Assembly (NCBI RefSeq): GCF_041224425.1
Contig: NZ_JBGFGL010000080.1
Location: 496,001-560,000 of the forward strand
Origin: Psychroserpens sp041224425
GTDB taxonomy: Bacteria > Bacteroidota > Bacteroidia > Flavobacteriales > Flavobacteriaceae
DNA: 64,000 nt
Direction: 5' to 3'
The position numbers and the translations under genes are program-made. The notes beneath the pieces were generated by a model. The model had not been told where the DNA came from and did no database searches. It was given only the letters and a program-made list of their open reading frames with translations. Shown one piece after another: positions 35,998-45,698 of the stretch (its first letter is position 1; each line of letters begins with the position of its first letter).

Positions 35998-38655
35998 ATG
36001 GCTCAAACTAGATTAAATAAAGTATTACGCGAACTCAATATTTCTATTGATCGTGCTGTTGATTTTTTGGAATCAAAGGGTGTCGACATAGATAAAAGTC
36101 CGAATACAAAAATATCAGAAGACGTTTATGCAATGCTCTCCGATGAATTTCAAACCGATGCCAACAAGAAGATGGCATCGCAAGAGGTTAGTGAGGCTAA
36201 GCTCAAGGAAAAGGAAGAGCTGCGTGAACAGCGTGAGCGTGAATTAGAGGAGAAGGCTAAAAAGGAAGAAGAAGCTAAGAAAGTTGTTAAGGCTAAAGCT
36301 GACTTAAGTGGTCCAAAACAAGTTGGTAAGATTGATTTGGATGCCCCTAAAAAAGCTGAAAAGAAAGAAGAGCCTGTTGCTGAGGCTAAAGAAGAAGAGG
36401 CTTCCAAGCCAACTAAAGAGGAAGTCAAGGCTGAAACCAAAAAAGAGCCTGCTAAAAAACCTGCAGAACCTAAAAAAGAAGTTGAAGAAAAGCCTGCTGA
36501 TGATAAACTAAAAACGCAGTACAAAAAACTCTCAGGTCCTACAATTGCAGGTGAAAAAATAGATTTGTCTAAATTCAATAAGCCTAAGAAGAAAAAAGAA
36601 GACAAGAAATCGACTGATTCTGATAGTGGTAAAAAGAAGAGAAGACGTATTAGCAAAGGTGGAACCGGTGAGAAAAACTTCGGAAATAAAGGCAAAGGCA
36701 ACTTAAAGAAAGGTAAAGGAAGGCGCTCAAATGTTGTTAAGGAAGAGCCAAGTGCTGAAGAAGTGCAAAAACAAGTAAGAGAGACGCTTGAAAAACTTCA
36801 AGGGAAATCCAATAAAGGTAAAGCGGCTAAATACAGACGTGAAAAGCGTGATCAGCATAGAGAACAAACCGAAAAAGAGCTTCAAGCTGAAGCAGCTGAA
36901 AGCAAAGTATTGAAAGTAACCGAATTTGTTACTGCTAGTGAAGTGGCAACAATGATGAATGTATCGGTTACCGAAATTATTTCAGCTTGTATGTCGCTGG
37001 GAATGATGGTTACAATGAACCAACGTTTAGACGCTGAAACCTTATCTGTTGTTGCTGATGAATTTGGATATGAAGTAGATTTCGTAACGGCTGATATTGA
37101 AGAGTCTATCGAAGAAGTCGAAGATAAGCCTGAAGATTTAAAACCACGTACTCCAATTGTGACCGTAATGGGTCACGTAGATCATGGTAAGACGTCGTTA
37201 TTGGATTATATCCGTAAAGAAAATGTGATTGCAGGTGAGTCTGGTGGTATCACACAACATATTGGAGCTTATGGTGTGAAATTGGATAACGGACAAAAAA
37301 TAGCATTTCTTGATACACCTGGTCACGAGGCCTTTACGGCAATGCGTGCTCGTGGTGCTCAAGTAACAGATATTGCAATTATTGTGATTGCGGCTGATGA
37401 TGCCATTATGCCACAAACCAAAGAAGCTATTGCGCATGCCCAAGCGGCAGAGGTGCCAATTGTTTTTGCAATCAACAAAATTGATAAGCCTGGTGCTAAT
37501 CCCGATAAAGTAAAAGAAGGATTGGCTAATATGAATCTATTGGTTGAAGATTGGGGTGGAAAAATCCAATCCCATGATATTTCAGCCAAGAATGGTACAG
37601 GCGTTAAGGAGTTATTGGAAAAGGTATTGCTTGAAGCCGAATTATTGGAATTGAAAGCTAATCCGAATAAAAGTGCTAATGGTACTGTTGTGGAGGCCTT
37701 TTTGGATAAAGGTAGAGGATATGTATCGACTATTTTAGTTCAAGCAGGAACTTTAAGAGTTGGTGATTACGTATTGGCAGGTAAGAACAGTGGTAAAGTG
37801 AAGGCTATGCACGATGAGCGTGGAAATGAGGTAAAAGCTGCTGGACCATCAACACCTGTTTCAATTTTAGGATTGGATGGTGCGCCACAAGCTGGTGATA
37901 AGTTCAATGTGTTTGAAGATGAACGTGAAGCGAAAACCATCGCTGCAAAACGTACACAATTACAGCGTAAGCAGTCAGTAAGAACGCAACGTCATATCAC
38001 TTTAGATGAAATTGGAAGACGTATTGCGTTAGGTGACTTTAAAGAGCTGAATATTATCTTGAAAGGTGACGTGGATGGTTCTGTGGAAGCTCTAACAGAT
38101 TCCTTCCAGAAATTATCTACTGATGAAATTCAAGTAAATATCATCCATAAAGGAGTTGGTGCCATTACTGAAAGTGATGTATTGTTGGCAACTGCTTCAG
38201 ATGCTATTATTATTGGATTTAACGTGAGACCAATGGGTAATGCACGTCAAATAGCTGAACAGGAAGAAATAGATATTAGAACCTATTCTATTATTTATGA
38301 TGCTATCAATGATCTTAAAGATGCTATGGAAGGCATGTTATCTCCTGAACTTAAGGAAGAGGTTACAGGTACTGCTGAAATTAGAGAGACCTTTAAGATT
38401 TCTAAGATTGGTACCATTGCTGGATGTATGGTGACTAGTGGTAAGATATACCGCAACTCTGGAATACGATTGATTCGAGATGGTGTTGTTATCCATACAG
38501 GAGAACTAGTGTCATTGAAGCGTTTCAAGGATGATGTTAAGGAAGTGTCTAAAGGATATGATTGCGGAATGCAACTTAAGAATTACAACGATATTCAAAT
38601 CGATGATGTTCTTGAAGCCTTCCAAGAAGTAGAGGTAAAAAAGAAATTGAAATAA
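35998..38655 (+). CDS. infB: Translation initiation factor IF-2
   Basis: IF-2 is the GTPase that brings initiator tRNA to the ribosome. The 885 residues have an N-terminal IF2_N domain, a long Lys/Glu/Ala-rich linker (about 55-300), a second IF2_N, and the GTPase core with G1 GHVDHGKTS (about 392), G3 DTPGHEAF and G4 NKID. Domains for tRNA binding follow. It starts at the ATG 35998 and ends the rimP-nusA-infB operon at a strong terminator. The charged linker explains long false antisense frames on the other strand. Confidence 0.97.
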   Translation: MAQTRLNKVLRELNISIDRAVDFLESKGVDIDKSPNTKISEDVYAMLSDEFQTDANKKMASQEVSEAKLKEKEELREQRERELEEKAKKEEEAKKVVKAKADLSGPKQVGKIDLDAPKKAEKKEEPVAEAKEEEASKPTKEEVKAETKKEPAKKPAEPKKEVEEKPADDKLKTQYKKLSGPTIAGEKIDLSKFNKPKKKKEDKKSTDSDSGKKKRRRISKGGTGEKNFGNKGKGNLKKGKGRRSNVVKEEPSAEEVQKQVRETLEKLQGKSNKGKAAKYRREKRDQHREQTEKELQAEAAESKVLKVTEFVTASEVATMMNVSVTEIISACMSLGMMVTMNQRLDAETLSVVADEFGYEVDFVTADIEESIEEVEDKPEDLKPRTPIVTVMGHVDHGKTSLLDYIRKENVIAGESGGITQHIGAYGVKLDNGQKIAFLDTPGHEAFTAMRARGAQVTDIAIIVIAADDAIMPQTKEAIAHAQAAEVPIVFAINKIDKPGANPDKVKEGLANMNLLVEDWGGKIQSHDISAKNGTGVKELLEKVLLEAELLELKANPNKSANGTVVEAFLDKGRGYVSTILVQAGTLRVGDYVLAGKNSGKVKAMHDERGNEVKAAGPSTPVSILGLDGAPQAGDKFNVFEDEREAKTIAAKRTQLQRKQSVRTQRHITLDEIGRRIALGDFKELNIILKGDVDGSVEALTDSFQKLSTDEIQVNIIHKGVGAITESDVLLATASDAIIIGFNVRPMGNARQIAEQEEIDIRTYSIIYDAINDLKDAMEGMLSPELKEEVTGTAEIRETFKISKIGTIAGCMVTSGKIYRNSGIRLIRDGVVIHTGELVSLKRFKDDVKEVSKGYDCGMQLKNYNDIQIDDVLEAFQEVEVKKKLK

Positions 38656-38668
38656 AAATTCATCAATA

Positions 38669-38700
38669 AAAAAAGGCGACCAACTTTGGTCGCCTTTTTT
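38669..38700. terminator. Terminator after infB
   Basis: Inverted repeat AAAAAAGGCGACCA / TGGTCGCCTTTTTT with a 4-base loop. It lies between infB and the convergent SPOR gene and may serve both. Confidence 0.92.
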
Positions 38701-38712
38701 TATGCTATACAG

Positions 38713-39096
38713 TTACTTCTTGTCATTTTTGGGTTTAAAAATAAACGCATTGATATATTTTTTTTTGATCTTCAAAAGCGCTTTGTCGGCTTCTAATCGA
38801 CTTCTAAAATTGCCCACCCAAATTTTAGTGTTTGGCGAATCATACTCCATGCTTACAGGCCATTCATAATAACTGTCTAAAAATGCCCTTTTGGCATTTT
38901 CTGCTCCAGAACGTGTTCCAGAATAAATTTGGATTTTAAACAAATTAACGGTTTCAATGTCTTTTTTGTATTCCAATAATTTGTCAATATCGCTATCCTG
39001 ATCAATGGTTACGGTTCCATCTTGAGAATAGCTCAAAAATGAAAACAAAAACAATGTTAACATTGAAACAAAAACCTTTTTATTAATTCTGGCCAT
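38713..39096 (-). CDS. Secreted SPOR-domain protein
   Basis: A 127-residue protein with a Sec signal peptide (VFVSMLTLFLFSFLSYSQ) and a C-terminal SPOR-like domain from about residue 50 (FKIQIYSGTRSGAENAKRAF, KIWVGNFRSRLEADKALLKI). SPOR domains bind peptidoglycan lacking stem peptides, mostly at division sites. The protein is probably periplasmic. It is convergent with infB and divergent from the respiratory operon. Confidence 0.85.
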   Translation of the reverse strand: MARINKKVFVSMLTLFLFSFLSYSQDGTVTIDQDSDIDKLLEYKKDIETVNLFKIQIYSGTRSGAENAKRAFLDSYYEWPVSMEYDSPNTKIWVGNFRSRLEADKALLKIKKKYINAFIFKPKNDKK

Positions 39097-39250
39097 AACT
39101 TTAAATTTTATACAAAGAAAATGATTTTTTTTAAGAGCTAACCCATTCGCTATAAATAGACAACGATTTTAAGGTTTAAAATCTTATTTAGAATCTTTAT
39201 AAATTAACTATTAACACTTCACTAACATTTCGCAAATCCACTTTAAGTGT

Positions 39251-39258
39251 TATTTTTG
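39251..39258 (+). promoter_or_regulatory. Candidate promoter of the act-cox operon
   Basis: TATTTTTG matches TAnnTTTG fully. It lies inside the longest possible reading frame of actA, so actA must start downstream. No good TTG is seen at -33. The 39097-39339 gap holds nothing else that I can name. Confidence 0.55.
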
Positions 39259-39339
39259 CGTGAGATTTTACAAACGTTTTTTTCAAATTCTTTGATGAAA
39301 AAATCATACCAAAGTTTAGAAGATAATTCAACTAACACT

Positions 39340-40638
39340 ATGATACAGGTGATATACCGTAAACTAACATCAAATTTTCTCAATTTAGGGTTAGTTTTTT
39401 TACTCACGATTTCCACCTCACTTACTGCCCAAGAAGGTGATCCTGCAAAAGGTAAGACTATATTTAATACACAGTGTGCTGCATGTCACCAGTTAGATAG
39501 AAAAATGACTGGACCTGCGTTACGTAACGTGGAAGCGCGTCTTGCTGAGGAGCAAGGGTTAGATCGTGAATGGTTAAACAAATGGATTCGAAACAGTGCT
39601 GGGTTAATCGCTACTGGAGATGCTTACGCAAACCAGATTTTCAACGAGTACAACAAAACACCGATGACTCCTTTCCCGCAGTTGACAGATCAAGATATTT
39701 CAGATATTTTGGCCTATACAGCTCAACCAAAACCAGAGCCTGTTGAAGTTAACGGAGGTGGAGGCGAAGGCGGTTCACAGTCTGAAACAGGTATTTCAAA
39801 TAAACTTATTTTAGGAGCTTTAGCAATTTTATTTGCCTTGTTGGGCATGGCCTTGATTTTGGTTCGTAGAACATTAAATCGTTTTGCAGAAGCAAAAGGC
39901 ATTGATATTACACATGAAGACAAAACCGTTCCAATCTGGAAAGCATTTGTTCAGAACCAATTCTTAGTATTGGTGTCTGTTATCTTCCTGTTACTGGCAA
40001 GTGCTTATTTTGTGTACGGTTACTTATCTCAAATTGGAGTAGATCAAGGTTACGAACCTGTGCAGCCGATTCACTATTCTCATAGAATACACGCTGGAGA
40101 CAATGGTATCGATTGTAAGTATTGCCACTCTTCGGCTAGAGTTAGTAAGCATTCAGGTATTCCATCATTGAACATCTGTATGAACTGCCATAAATCAATT
40201 TATCAAGTTGCAGAGGAAACGCAAGCAGAAGGGTTGAAAGAATATGGTATTGATTACAATGCTGAAATCAAGAAACTGTATGCGGCTGTAGGTTGGGATG
40301 ATACAGAGCAAAAATATACTGGTGAAACAAAGCCTGTAAAATGGGTGCGAATTCATAATCTGCCTGACTTCGCATACTTTAATCACTCACAGCACGTATC
40401 TGTAGCTGGTGTTGAGTGCCAAACATGTCATGGACCTGTTGAGGAAATGGAAGTGATGTATCAATATTCACCACTAACCATGGGATGGTGTATCAATTGT
40501 CACAGAGAAACAGAAGTAAATGTTAAGGATAACGCTTACTATACGAAAATACATGAAGAGTTATCTAAAAAATATGGTGTAGAAAAGTTAACAGCTGCTC
40601 AAATGGGTGGTTTGGAATGCGGAAAGTGCCATTATTAA
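39340..40638 (+). CDS. actA: Alternative complex III subunit ActA, multihaem cytochrome c with extra N-terminal haem domain
   Basis: ActA carries electrons within alternative complex III, which oxidises menaquinol and reduces a cytochrome c or the oxidase directly. I count six CxxCH haem sites: CAACH, CKYCH, CMNCH, CQTCH, CINCH and CGKCH. The first stands in a separate monohaem domain after the signal peptide and is joined by two membrane helices to the usual five-haem part (GYEPVQPIHYSHRIHAG...). The ATG at 39340 is preferred because it gives a normal signal peptide (LNLGLVFLLTISTSLTAQ); ATG 39295 is the alternative, and the frame goes up to 39247. It is first of eight genes. Confidence 0.92.
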   Translation: MIQVIYRKLTSNFLNLGLVFLLTISTSLTAQEGDPAKGKTIFNTQCAACHQLDRKMTGPALRNVEARLAEEQGLDREWLNKWIRNSAGLIATGDAYANQIFNEYNKTPMTPFPQLTDQDISDILAYTAQPKPEPVEVNGGGGEGGSQSETGISNKLILGALAILFALLGMALILVRRTLNRFAEAKGIDITHEDKTVPIWKAFVQNQFLVLVSVIFLLLASAYFVYGYLSQIGVDQGYEPVQPIHYSHRIHAGDNGIDCKYCHSSARVSKHSGIPSLNICMNCHKSIYQVAEETQAEGLKEYGIDYNAEIKKLYAAVGWDDTEQKYTGETKPVKWVRIHNLPDFAYFNHSQHVSVAGVECQTCHGPVEEMEVMYQYSPLTMGWCINCHRETEVNVKDNAYYTKIHEELSKKYGVEKLTAAQMGGLECGKCHY

Positions 40639-40670
40639 AAGTTTAATACGAAGTAATTCAATTATATCAT

Positions 40671-43600
40671 ATGTCATCAAACAAGAAATACTGGAAAAGT
40701 GTTGAAGAGCTGAACGATAACAGTTCTATTGTTGAGACGCTAAAGCAGAATGAATTTGTCAATGAGATTCCTACAGATGAATTTTTAGGTAATAAAACAT
40801 CTCTAGAATCTTCTTCTACGACACGTCGTGACTTTCTTAAATATGTAGGGTTTAGTACTGCAGCTGCTTCCTTGGCAGCTTGTGAAGGACCAGTAATCAA
40901 ATCGATACCATACGTTGTGCAACCTGAGGAAATCATTCCAGGTGTTGCCAACTACTATGCAACAACTATTGCTGATGGTTATGATTTCGCTAGTGTTTTG
41001 GTTAAGACCAGAGAAGGTCGCCCTATTAAAATTGAAAACAATGATTTAGCATCCACTAATGGAAGTGCCAATGCTAGAGTCAATGCTTCAGTTTTAGGTT
41101 TATATGATATTATGAGAGTAAAGTCTCCTATGAAAGGAGAGAATGCTATTTCTTGGTCAACATTTGATGTAGAAGTTGGTCAAGCTTTAAAAGATATTCA
41201 AGCTTCTGGAAAGCCAATCGTGTTGTTGACTCAGACTTATGCAAGTCCGTCAACTTCAAAACTAATTTCTGAATTCGCTAATAAATACGGAAATGTTCGT
41301 CATGTCATTTATGATGCTGTTTCTGAATCTGCTGCTTTAGATGCTTTTGAAGGGAAGTACGGAGAACGTGGCTTAGCTAATTATGACTTTTCAAAAGCAA
41401 CAACTATTGTTTCTGTTGGAGCTGATTTCCTAGGAGATTGGCAAGGTGGCGGATTTGATTCTGGTTATGCTAAGGGACGTGTGCCTAAAAATGGCAAGAT
41501 GTCTAGACATATTCAGTTTGAATCCAATATGTCATTATCAGGTGCCAATGCCGATAAGCGTGTGCCTTTAACTCCAAGTCAACAAAAACTTGCCTTGGCT
41601 AAATTGTATAGCTTAGTGGTTGGTGGTTCTGCCTCTGTAGAGTTACCAGAGCACATTAATCAAGCTGTTCAAAATGCAGCTAACGAATTAAAGAAAGCTG
41701 GAAGCAATGGTGTTTTGGTTACAGGTATTCAAGATGTTAATGCACAAACTGTAGCCTTAGCTATCAATGAATCTTTAAGCAGCAAGGCTTTTGATCCTAA
41801 GACGCCAATAAAAACAAGACAAGGTAATGCTAAATATGTATCGAGTTTAGTTGCCGATATGAAAGCTGGAAAAGTTGGTGCTATTCTTATGAATGGCGTG
41901 AACCCAATGTATACTTTGCCTAATGCAGCTGATTTTGCTGAAGGTTTAGAAAAAACAGACTTGTCTGTAAGCTTTACAATGAAGGCCGATGAAACATCTT
42001 CATTGTGTGATTACATTGCTGCTACACCTCACTACTTAGAATCTTGGGGAGATGTTGAAATGAAAAAAGGTCATTTCAGTGTGATGCAACCAACGATTCG
42101 TCCATTGTTTGATACAAGACAATTTCAAGATACCTTATTAAAGTGGACCGATAACGATAAAACCTATCGTGAATATATGAAAGAGGTTTGGGGTTCTTCT
42201 ATTTTAGGGGCAAGCTCATTTAATAAGGCTGTTCAAGATGGTGTATATGTACCTGGAGTTTTTGGAAGTGGACCAAATGGATCTTCTTCTCAAACGGTTA
42301 CAACATCTGAGTTGAAAGATAAGAAAGATAGAACCTTTGTTGGAGGTATTATTCATGATGTTGCCGTTGGTGTCGGACTTAAAGAGGAAGACAAAGACGA
42401 ATACGTAACAACGACTACAACTACCTCAAGAAGTTCAAACAATACAGCTACTGCAACAGCAGTTTCAGCTGGAGCTGCTGCAAGAGCATTGGCGTCTTCA
42501 GCAAGTACTTCAGGAATGGAGTTGCAATTGTATGCTAAAACAGGAATGGGAGATGGTCAACAAGCCAATAACCCTTGGTTGCAAGAGTTTCCTGATCCAA
42601 TAACTAGAACATCTTGGGATAACTATTTAACAGTATCTTCTGCTGATGCCGAATCTTTAGGATTGGTTAATGAGCACGAAGCTACTGGAGCTTTAAACGG
42701 AAGTTATGCCAATGTAACTGTTAATGGTGTCACGGTTAAGAATGTGCCAGTTATCATTCAACCAGGTCAAGCAAAAGGGTCTGTCGGACTTTCTTTTGGA
42801 TATGGTAGAACAGCTGGATTAAAAGATGAAATGAAAACAGGTGTTAACGCCTACCCTTTATATCAAGACTTCAATAATGCACAAAGCGTGACCGTTGAAA
42901 AAGCCACTGGAATGCATGAGTTTGCTTGTGTTCAGTTGCAAAACACCTTGATGGGACGTGGCGATATCATAAGAGAAACAACACTTGAGATATTCAATAC
43001 TAAAGATAAGAATTACTGGAATCCAATTCCAAAAGTGTCATTAAACCACGTTGAAACTCCTGTAACATCTCCAGAAGTTGATTTATGGGATGAATTCGAT
43101 CGTTCGGTTGGACATCACTTTAACTTGTCTATCGATTTAAATGCCTGTACAGGATGTGGCGCATGTGTGATTGCATGTCATGCTGAAAACAACGTTCCTG
43201 TAGTTGGTAAGGAAGAAGTAAGACGCAGTAGAGATATGCACTGGTTGCGTATTGACAGATATTATTCTTCGGAAGATACCTTCAAAGAAGATAATGAGAA
43301 AAAAGATGGCTTCTCTGGTTTGTCAGGAGACAAAGGATCGCTTGGTGGATTTGGAGAATTAGAACATCCAGCGGATAATCCTCAAGTTGCGTTCCAGCCA
43401 GTTATGTGTCAGCACTGTAACCACGCACCTTGTGAAACCGTTTGTCCTGTGGCAGCAACATCACATGGTCGTCAAGGTCAAAACCATATGGCATACAACA
43501 GATGTGTTGGTACGAGATATTGCGCGAACAACTGTCCGTATAAAGTGAGACGATTCAACTGGTTCTTATATGCTCAAAATGATGAGTTCGATTACCACAT

Positions 43601-43931
43601 GAATGATGATCTTGGTCGTATGGTGTTGAATCCAGATGTTGTGGTACGTTCTCGTGGTGTGATGGAAAAATGTTCAATGTGTATCCAAAAAACACAGAAA
43701 ACAATTCTGGATGCTAAACGCGACGGAAGAGAAATTAAGGATGGAGAATTCCAAACAGCATGTTCTGCAGCTTGTAGTAGTGGCGCAATGGTATTTGGAG
43801 ATATCAATGATAAAGAGAGTAAAGTTGCAAAACTTTTGAAAGATGATCGTATGTATCACTTACTGGAAAGTGTCGGTACTAAACCTAATGTTCAGTACCA
43901 TGTTAAAGTGAGAAATACAACTGAAGCATAA
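40671..43931 (+). CDS. actB: Alternative complex III subunit ActB, iron-sulfur/molybdopterin-like protein
   Basis: This 1086-residue subunit joins a molybdopterin-oxidoreductase-like domain (which in this family has no cofactor) to a ferredoxin domain. The N-terminus has a Tat motif TTRRDFLKYVG and a lipobox (SLAAC), so it is exported folded and lipid-anchored. The C-terminal part shows four-cluster cysteine motifs: CTGCGACVIAC, CQHCNHAPCETVC, CVGTRYCANNCPY and CSMCIQKTQ. A Ser/Thr/Ala-rich low-complexity stretch (about 575-615) lies between them. The start is the ATG at 40671. Confidence 0.95.
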   Translation: MSSNKKYWKSVEELNDNSSIVETLKQNEFVNEIPTDEFLGNKTSLESSSTTRRDFLKYVGFSTAAASLAACEGPVIKSIPYVVQPEEIIPGVANYYATTIADGYDFASVLVKTREGRPIKIENNDLASTNGSANARVNASVLGLYDIMRVKSPMKGENAISWSTFDVEVGQALKDIQASGKPIVLLTQTYASPSTSKLISEFANKYGNVRHVIYDAVSESAALDAFEGKYGERGLANYDFSKATTIVSVGADFLGDWQGGGFDSGYAKGRVPKNGKMSRHIQFESNMSLSGANADKRVPLTPSQQKLALAKLYSLVVGGSASVELPEHINQAVQNAANELKKAGSNGVLVTGIQDVNAQTVALAINESLSSKAFDPKTPIKTRQGNAKYVSSLVADMKAGKVGAILMNGVNPMYTLPNAADFAEGLEKTDLSVSFTMKADETSSLCDYIAATPHYLESWGDVEMKKGHFSVMQPTIRPLFDTRQFQDTLLKWTDNDKTYREYMKEVWGSSILGASSFNKAVQDGVYVPGVFGSGPNGSSSQTVTTSELKDKKDRTFVGGIIHDVAVGVGLKEEDKDEYVTTTTTTSRSSNNTATATAVSAGAAARALASSASTSGMELQLYAKTGMGDGQQANNPWLQEFPDPITRTSWDNYLTVSSADAESLGLVNEHEATGALNGSYANVTVNGVTVKNVPVIIQPGQAKGSVGLSFGYGRTAGLKDEMKTGVNAYPLYQDFNNAQSVTVEKATGMHEFACVQLQNTLMGRGDIIRETTLEIFNTKDKNYWNPIPKVSLNHVETPVTSPEVDLWDEFDRSVGHHFNLSIDLNACTGCGACVIACHAENNVPVVGKEEVRRSRDMHWLRIDRYYSSEDTFKEDNEKKDGFSGLSGDKGSLGGFGELEHPADNPQVAFQPVMCQHCNHAPCETVCPVAATSHGRQGQNHMAYNRCVGTRYCANNCPYKVRRFNWFLYAQNDEFDYHMNDDLGRMVLNPDVVVRSRGVMEKCSMCIQKTQKTILDAKRDGREIKDGEFQTACSAACSSGAMVFGDINDKESKVAKLLKDDRMYHLLESVGTKPNVQYHVKVRNTTEA

Positions 43932-43961
43932 AAATTAATTAAGAAACAATTATAACAGATT

Positions 43962-45695
43962 ATGGCGTCTCATTACGAAGCACCTATTAGAAGACCCTTA
44001 GTTACCGGAGAGAAATCCTATCATGATGTATCGATTGATGTGGCCGCTCCAGTAGAAGGTAAAGCGAATAAATCGTGGTGGATTGTATTTTCAATTTCAT
44101 TGGTAGCTTTCCTTTGGGGAATTGGGTGTATCATATACACGATATCAACAGGTATCGGAACTTGGGGTTTAAATAAAACCGTTGGTTGGGCTTGGGATAT
44201 TACTAACTTCGTTTGGTGGGTTGGTATTGGTCACGCAGGAACTTTGATTTCTGCCGTACTTTTACTGTTCCGTCAAAAATGGAGAATGGCAATTAACCGT
44301 TCTGCAGAGGCAATGACAATTTTCTCTGTTGTTCAAGCAGGTCTTTTCCCAATTATTCACATGGGTCGTCCATGGTTAGGTTACTGGGTATTACCAATTC
44401 CAAACCAATTTGGTTCCCTTTGGGTAAACTTTAACTCACCATTACTTTGGGACGTATTTGCAATCTCAACGTATTTATCGGTGTCATTGGTGTTCTGGTG
44501 GACAGGTCTTTTGCCAGATTTCGCTATGATTCGTGATCGTGCTGTTAAGCCTTTCCAAAAGAAAATCTATTCCTTATTAAGTTTTGGATGGACTGGTAGA
44601 GCTAAAGATTGGCAACGTTTTGAAGAAGTATCATTAGTCCTTGCCGGTTTAGCGACACCTCTTGTACTTTCAGTACATACAATTGTATCCTTTGACTTCG
44701 CAACGTCTGTAATTCCTGGATGGCATACGACCATATTCCCTCCATACTTCGTTGCTGGAGCGATTTTCTCTGGATTCGCGATGGTAAATACTTTATTGAT
44801 TATCATGCGTAAAGTATGTAACCTTGAAGATTATATCACAGTGCAACACATCGAATTGATGAACATTGTCATCATGATTACAGGTTCAATTGTTGGTGTG
44901 GCTTATATTACTGAATTATTTATTGCATGGTATTCTGGAGTTGAGTACGAACAGTATGCGTTCTTAAACAGAGCAACAGGTCCTTACGCTTGGGCATATT
45001 GGGCCATGATGACCTGTAACGTATTTTCTCCTCAGTTCATGTGGTTCAAAAAATTACGTACAAGTATCATGTTCTCATTCTTTATCTCTATTGTGGTAAA
45101 CATCGGAATGTGGTTCGAGCGTTTTGTGATTATCGTTACCTCTTTGCATAGAGATTACCTGCCATCATCATGGACGATGTTCTCACCAACATTTGTTGAC
45201 ATTGGAATTTTCATCGGAACCATCGGATTCTTCTTTGTATTGTTCTTGTTATACTCTCGAACGTTCCCTGTGATTGCGCAAGCGGAAGTAAAGACAATTT
45301 TGAAATCATCTGGACAACGTTATAAGAATATAAGAGAACGAGGCGATAGTTTAGTTGGAACAGGTGCAGATGAAAGAACCTCAGTACATAAATTACCTAA
45401 GGAAACAGCTGAATCACATTTAACGGTTGACAATTCAGATAAAATCAATAGTTTGTTGTCAACAGTTGGGTCTTTTGATTCTAAAACTGAAACTGCCGAT
45501 GATTTAAAGAAGATCAGTGGTGTAGGTCCAAAAATGGAAGAAGCGTTAAACAGTATTGGAATCTATACCTTCCAACAGGTAAGCAAGATGACCAAAAAAG
45601 AATACGATTTAATTGATGAGATCACAGGATTATTCCCAGGAAGAGCGGAACGTGATGATTGGTCTGGTCAAGCTAAAAAATTAATAAACAAATAG
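43962..45695 (+). CDS. actC: Alternative complex III subunit ActC (NrfD-like) with helix-hairpin-helix-like C-terminal domain
   Basis: ActC is the quinol-binding NrfD/PsrC-like membrane subunit with about ten helices (for example WWVGIGHAGTLISAVLLLFRQ and FVAGAIFSGFAMVNTLLI). The 577 residues are longer than the membrane part needs. A soluble tail from about residue 512 reads DDLKKISGVGPKMEEALNSI then GIYTFQQVSKMTKKEYDLID and a final RDDWSGQAKKL. This is a helix-hairpin-helix-like module of the kind also found fused to NuoE and to ribosomal protein L21 in some bacteria. Its role on a respiratory membrane protein is unknown. ActD starts 3 bases later. Confidence 0.93.
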   Translation: MASHYEAPIRRPLVTGEKSYHDVSIDVAAPVEGKANKSWWIVFSISLVAFLWGIGCIIYTISTGIGTWGLNKTVGWAWDITNFVWWVGIGHAGTLISAVLLLFRQKWRMAINRSAEAMTIFSVVQAGLFPIIHMGRPWLGYWVLPIPNQFGSLWVNFNSPLLWDVFAISTYLSVSLVFWWTGLLPDFAMIRDRAVKPFQKKIYSLLSFGWTGRAKDWQRFEEVSLVLAGLATPLVLSVHTIVSFDFATSVIPGWHTTIFPPYFVAGAIFSGFAMVNTLLIIMRKVCNLEDYITVQHIELMNIVIMITGSIVGVAYITELFIAWYSGVEYEQYAFLNRATGPYAWAYWAMMTCNVFSPQFMWFKKLRTSIMFSFFISIVVNIGMWFERFVIIVTSLHRDYLPSSWTMFSPTFVDIGIFIGTIGFFFVLFLLYSRTFPVIAQAEVKTILKSSGQRYKNIRERGDSLVGTGADERTSVHKLPKETAESHLTVDNSDKINSLLSTVGSFDSKTETADDLKKISGVGPKMEEALNSIGIYTFQQVSKMTKKEYDLIDEITGLFPGRAERDDWSGQAKKLINK

Positions 45696-45698
45696 TAC

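Noticed and set aside
36150..36701. 183-codon open frame antisense to infB
   Set aside because: It is the mirror of the Lys/Glu/Ala-rich IF-2 linker, giving Ser/Phe/Leu-rich low-complexity sequence; no start context or homology pattern.
39247..39339. Extended N-terminus of ActA from 39247 or 39295
   Set aside because: The region holds a full -7 promoter element and would place a long tail before the signal peptide; ATG 39340 fits better.
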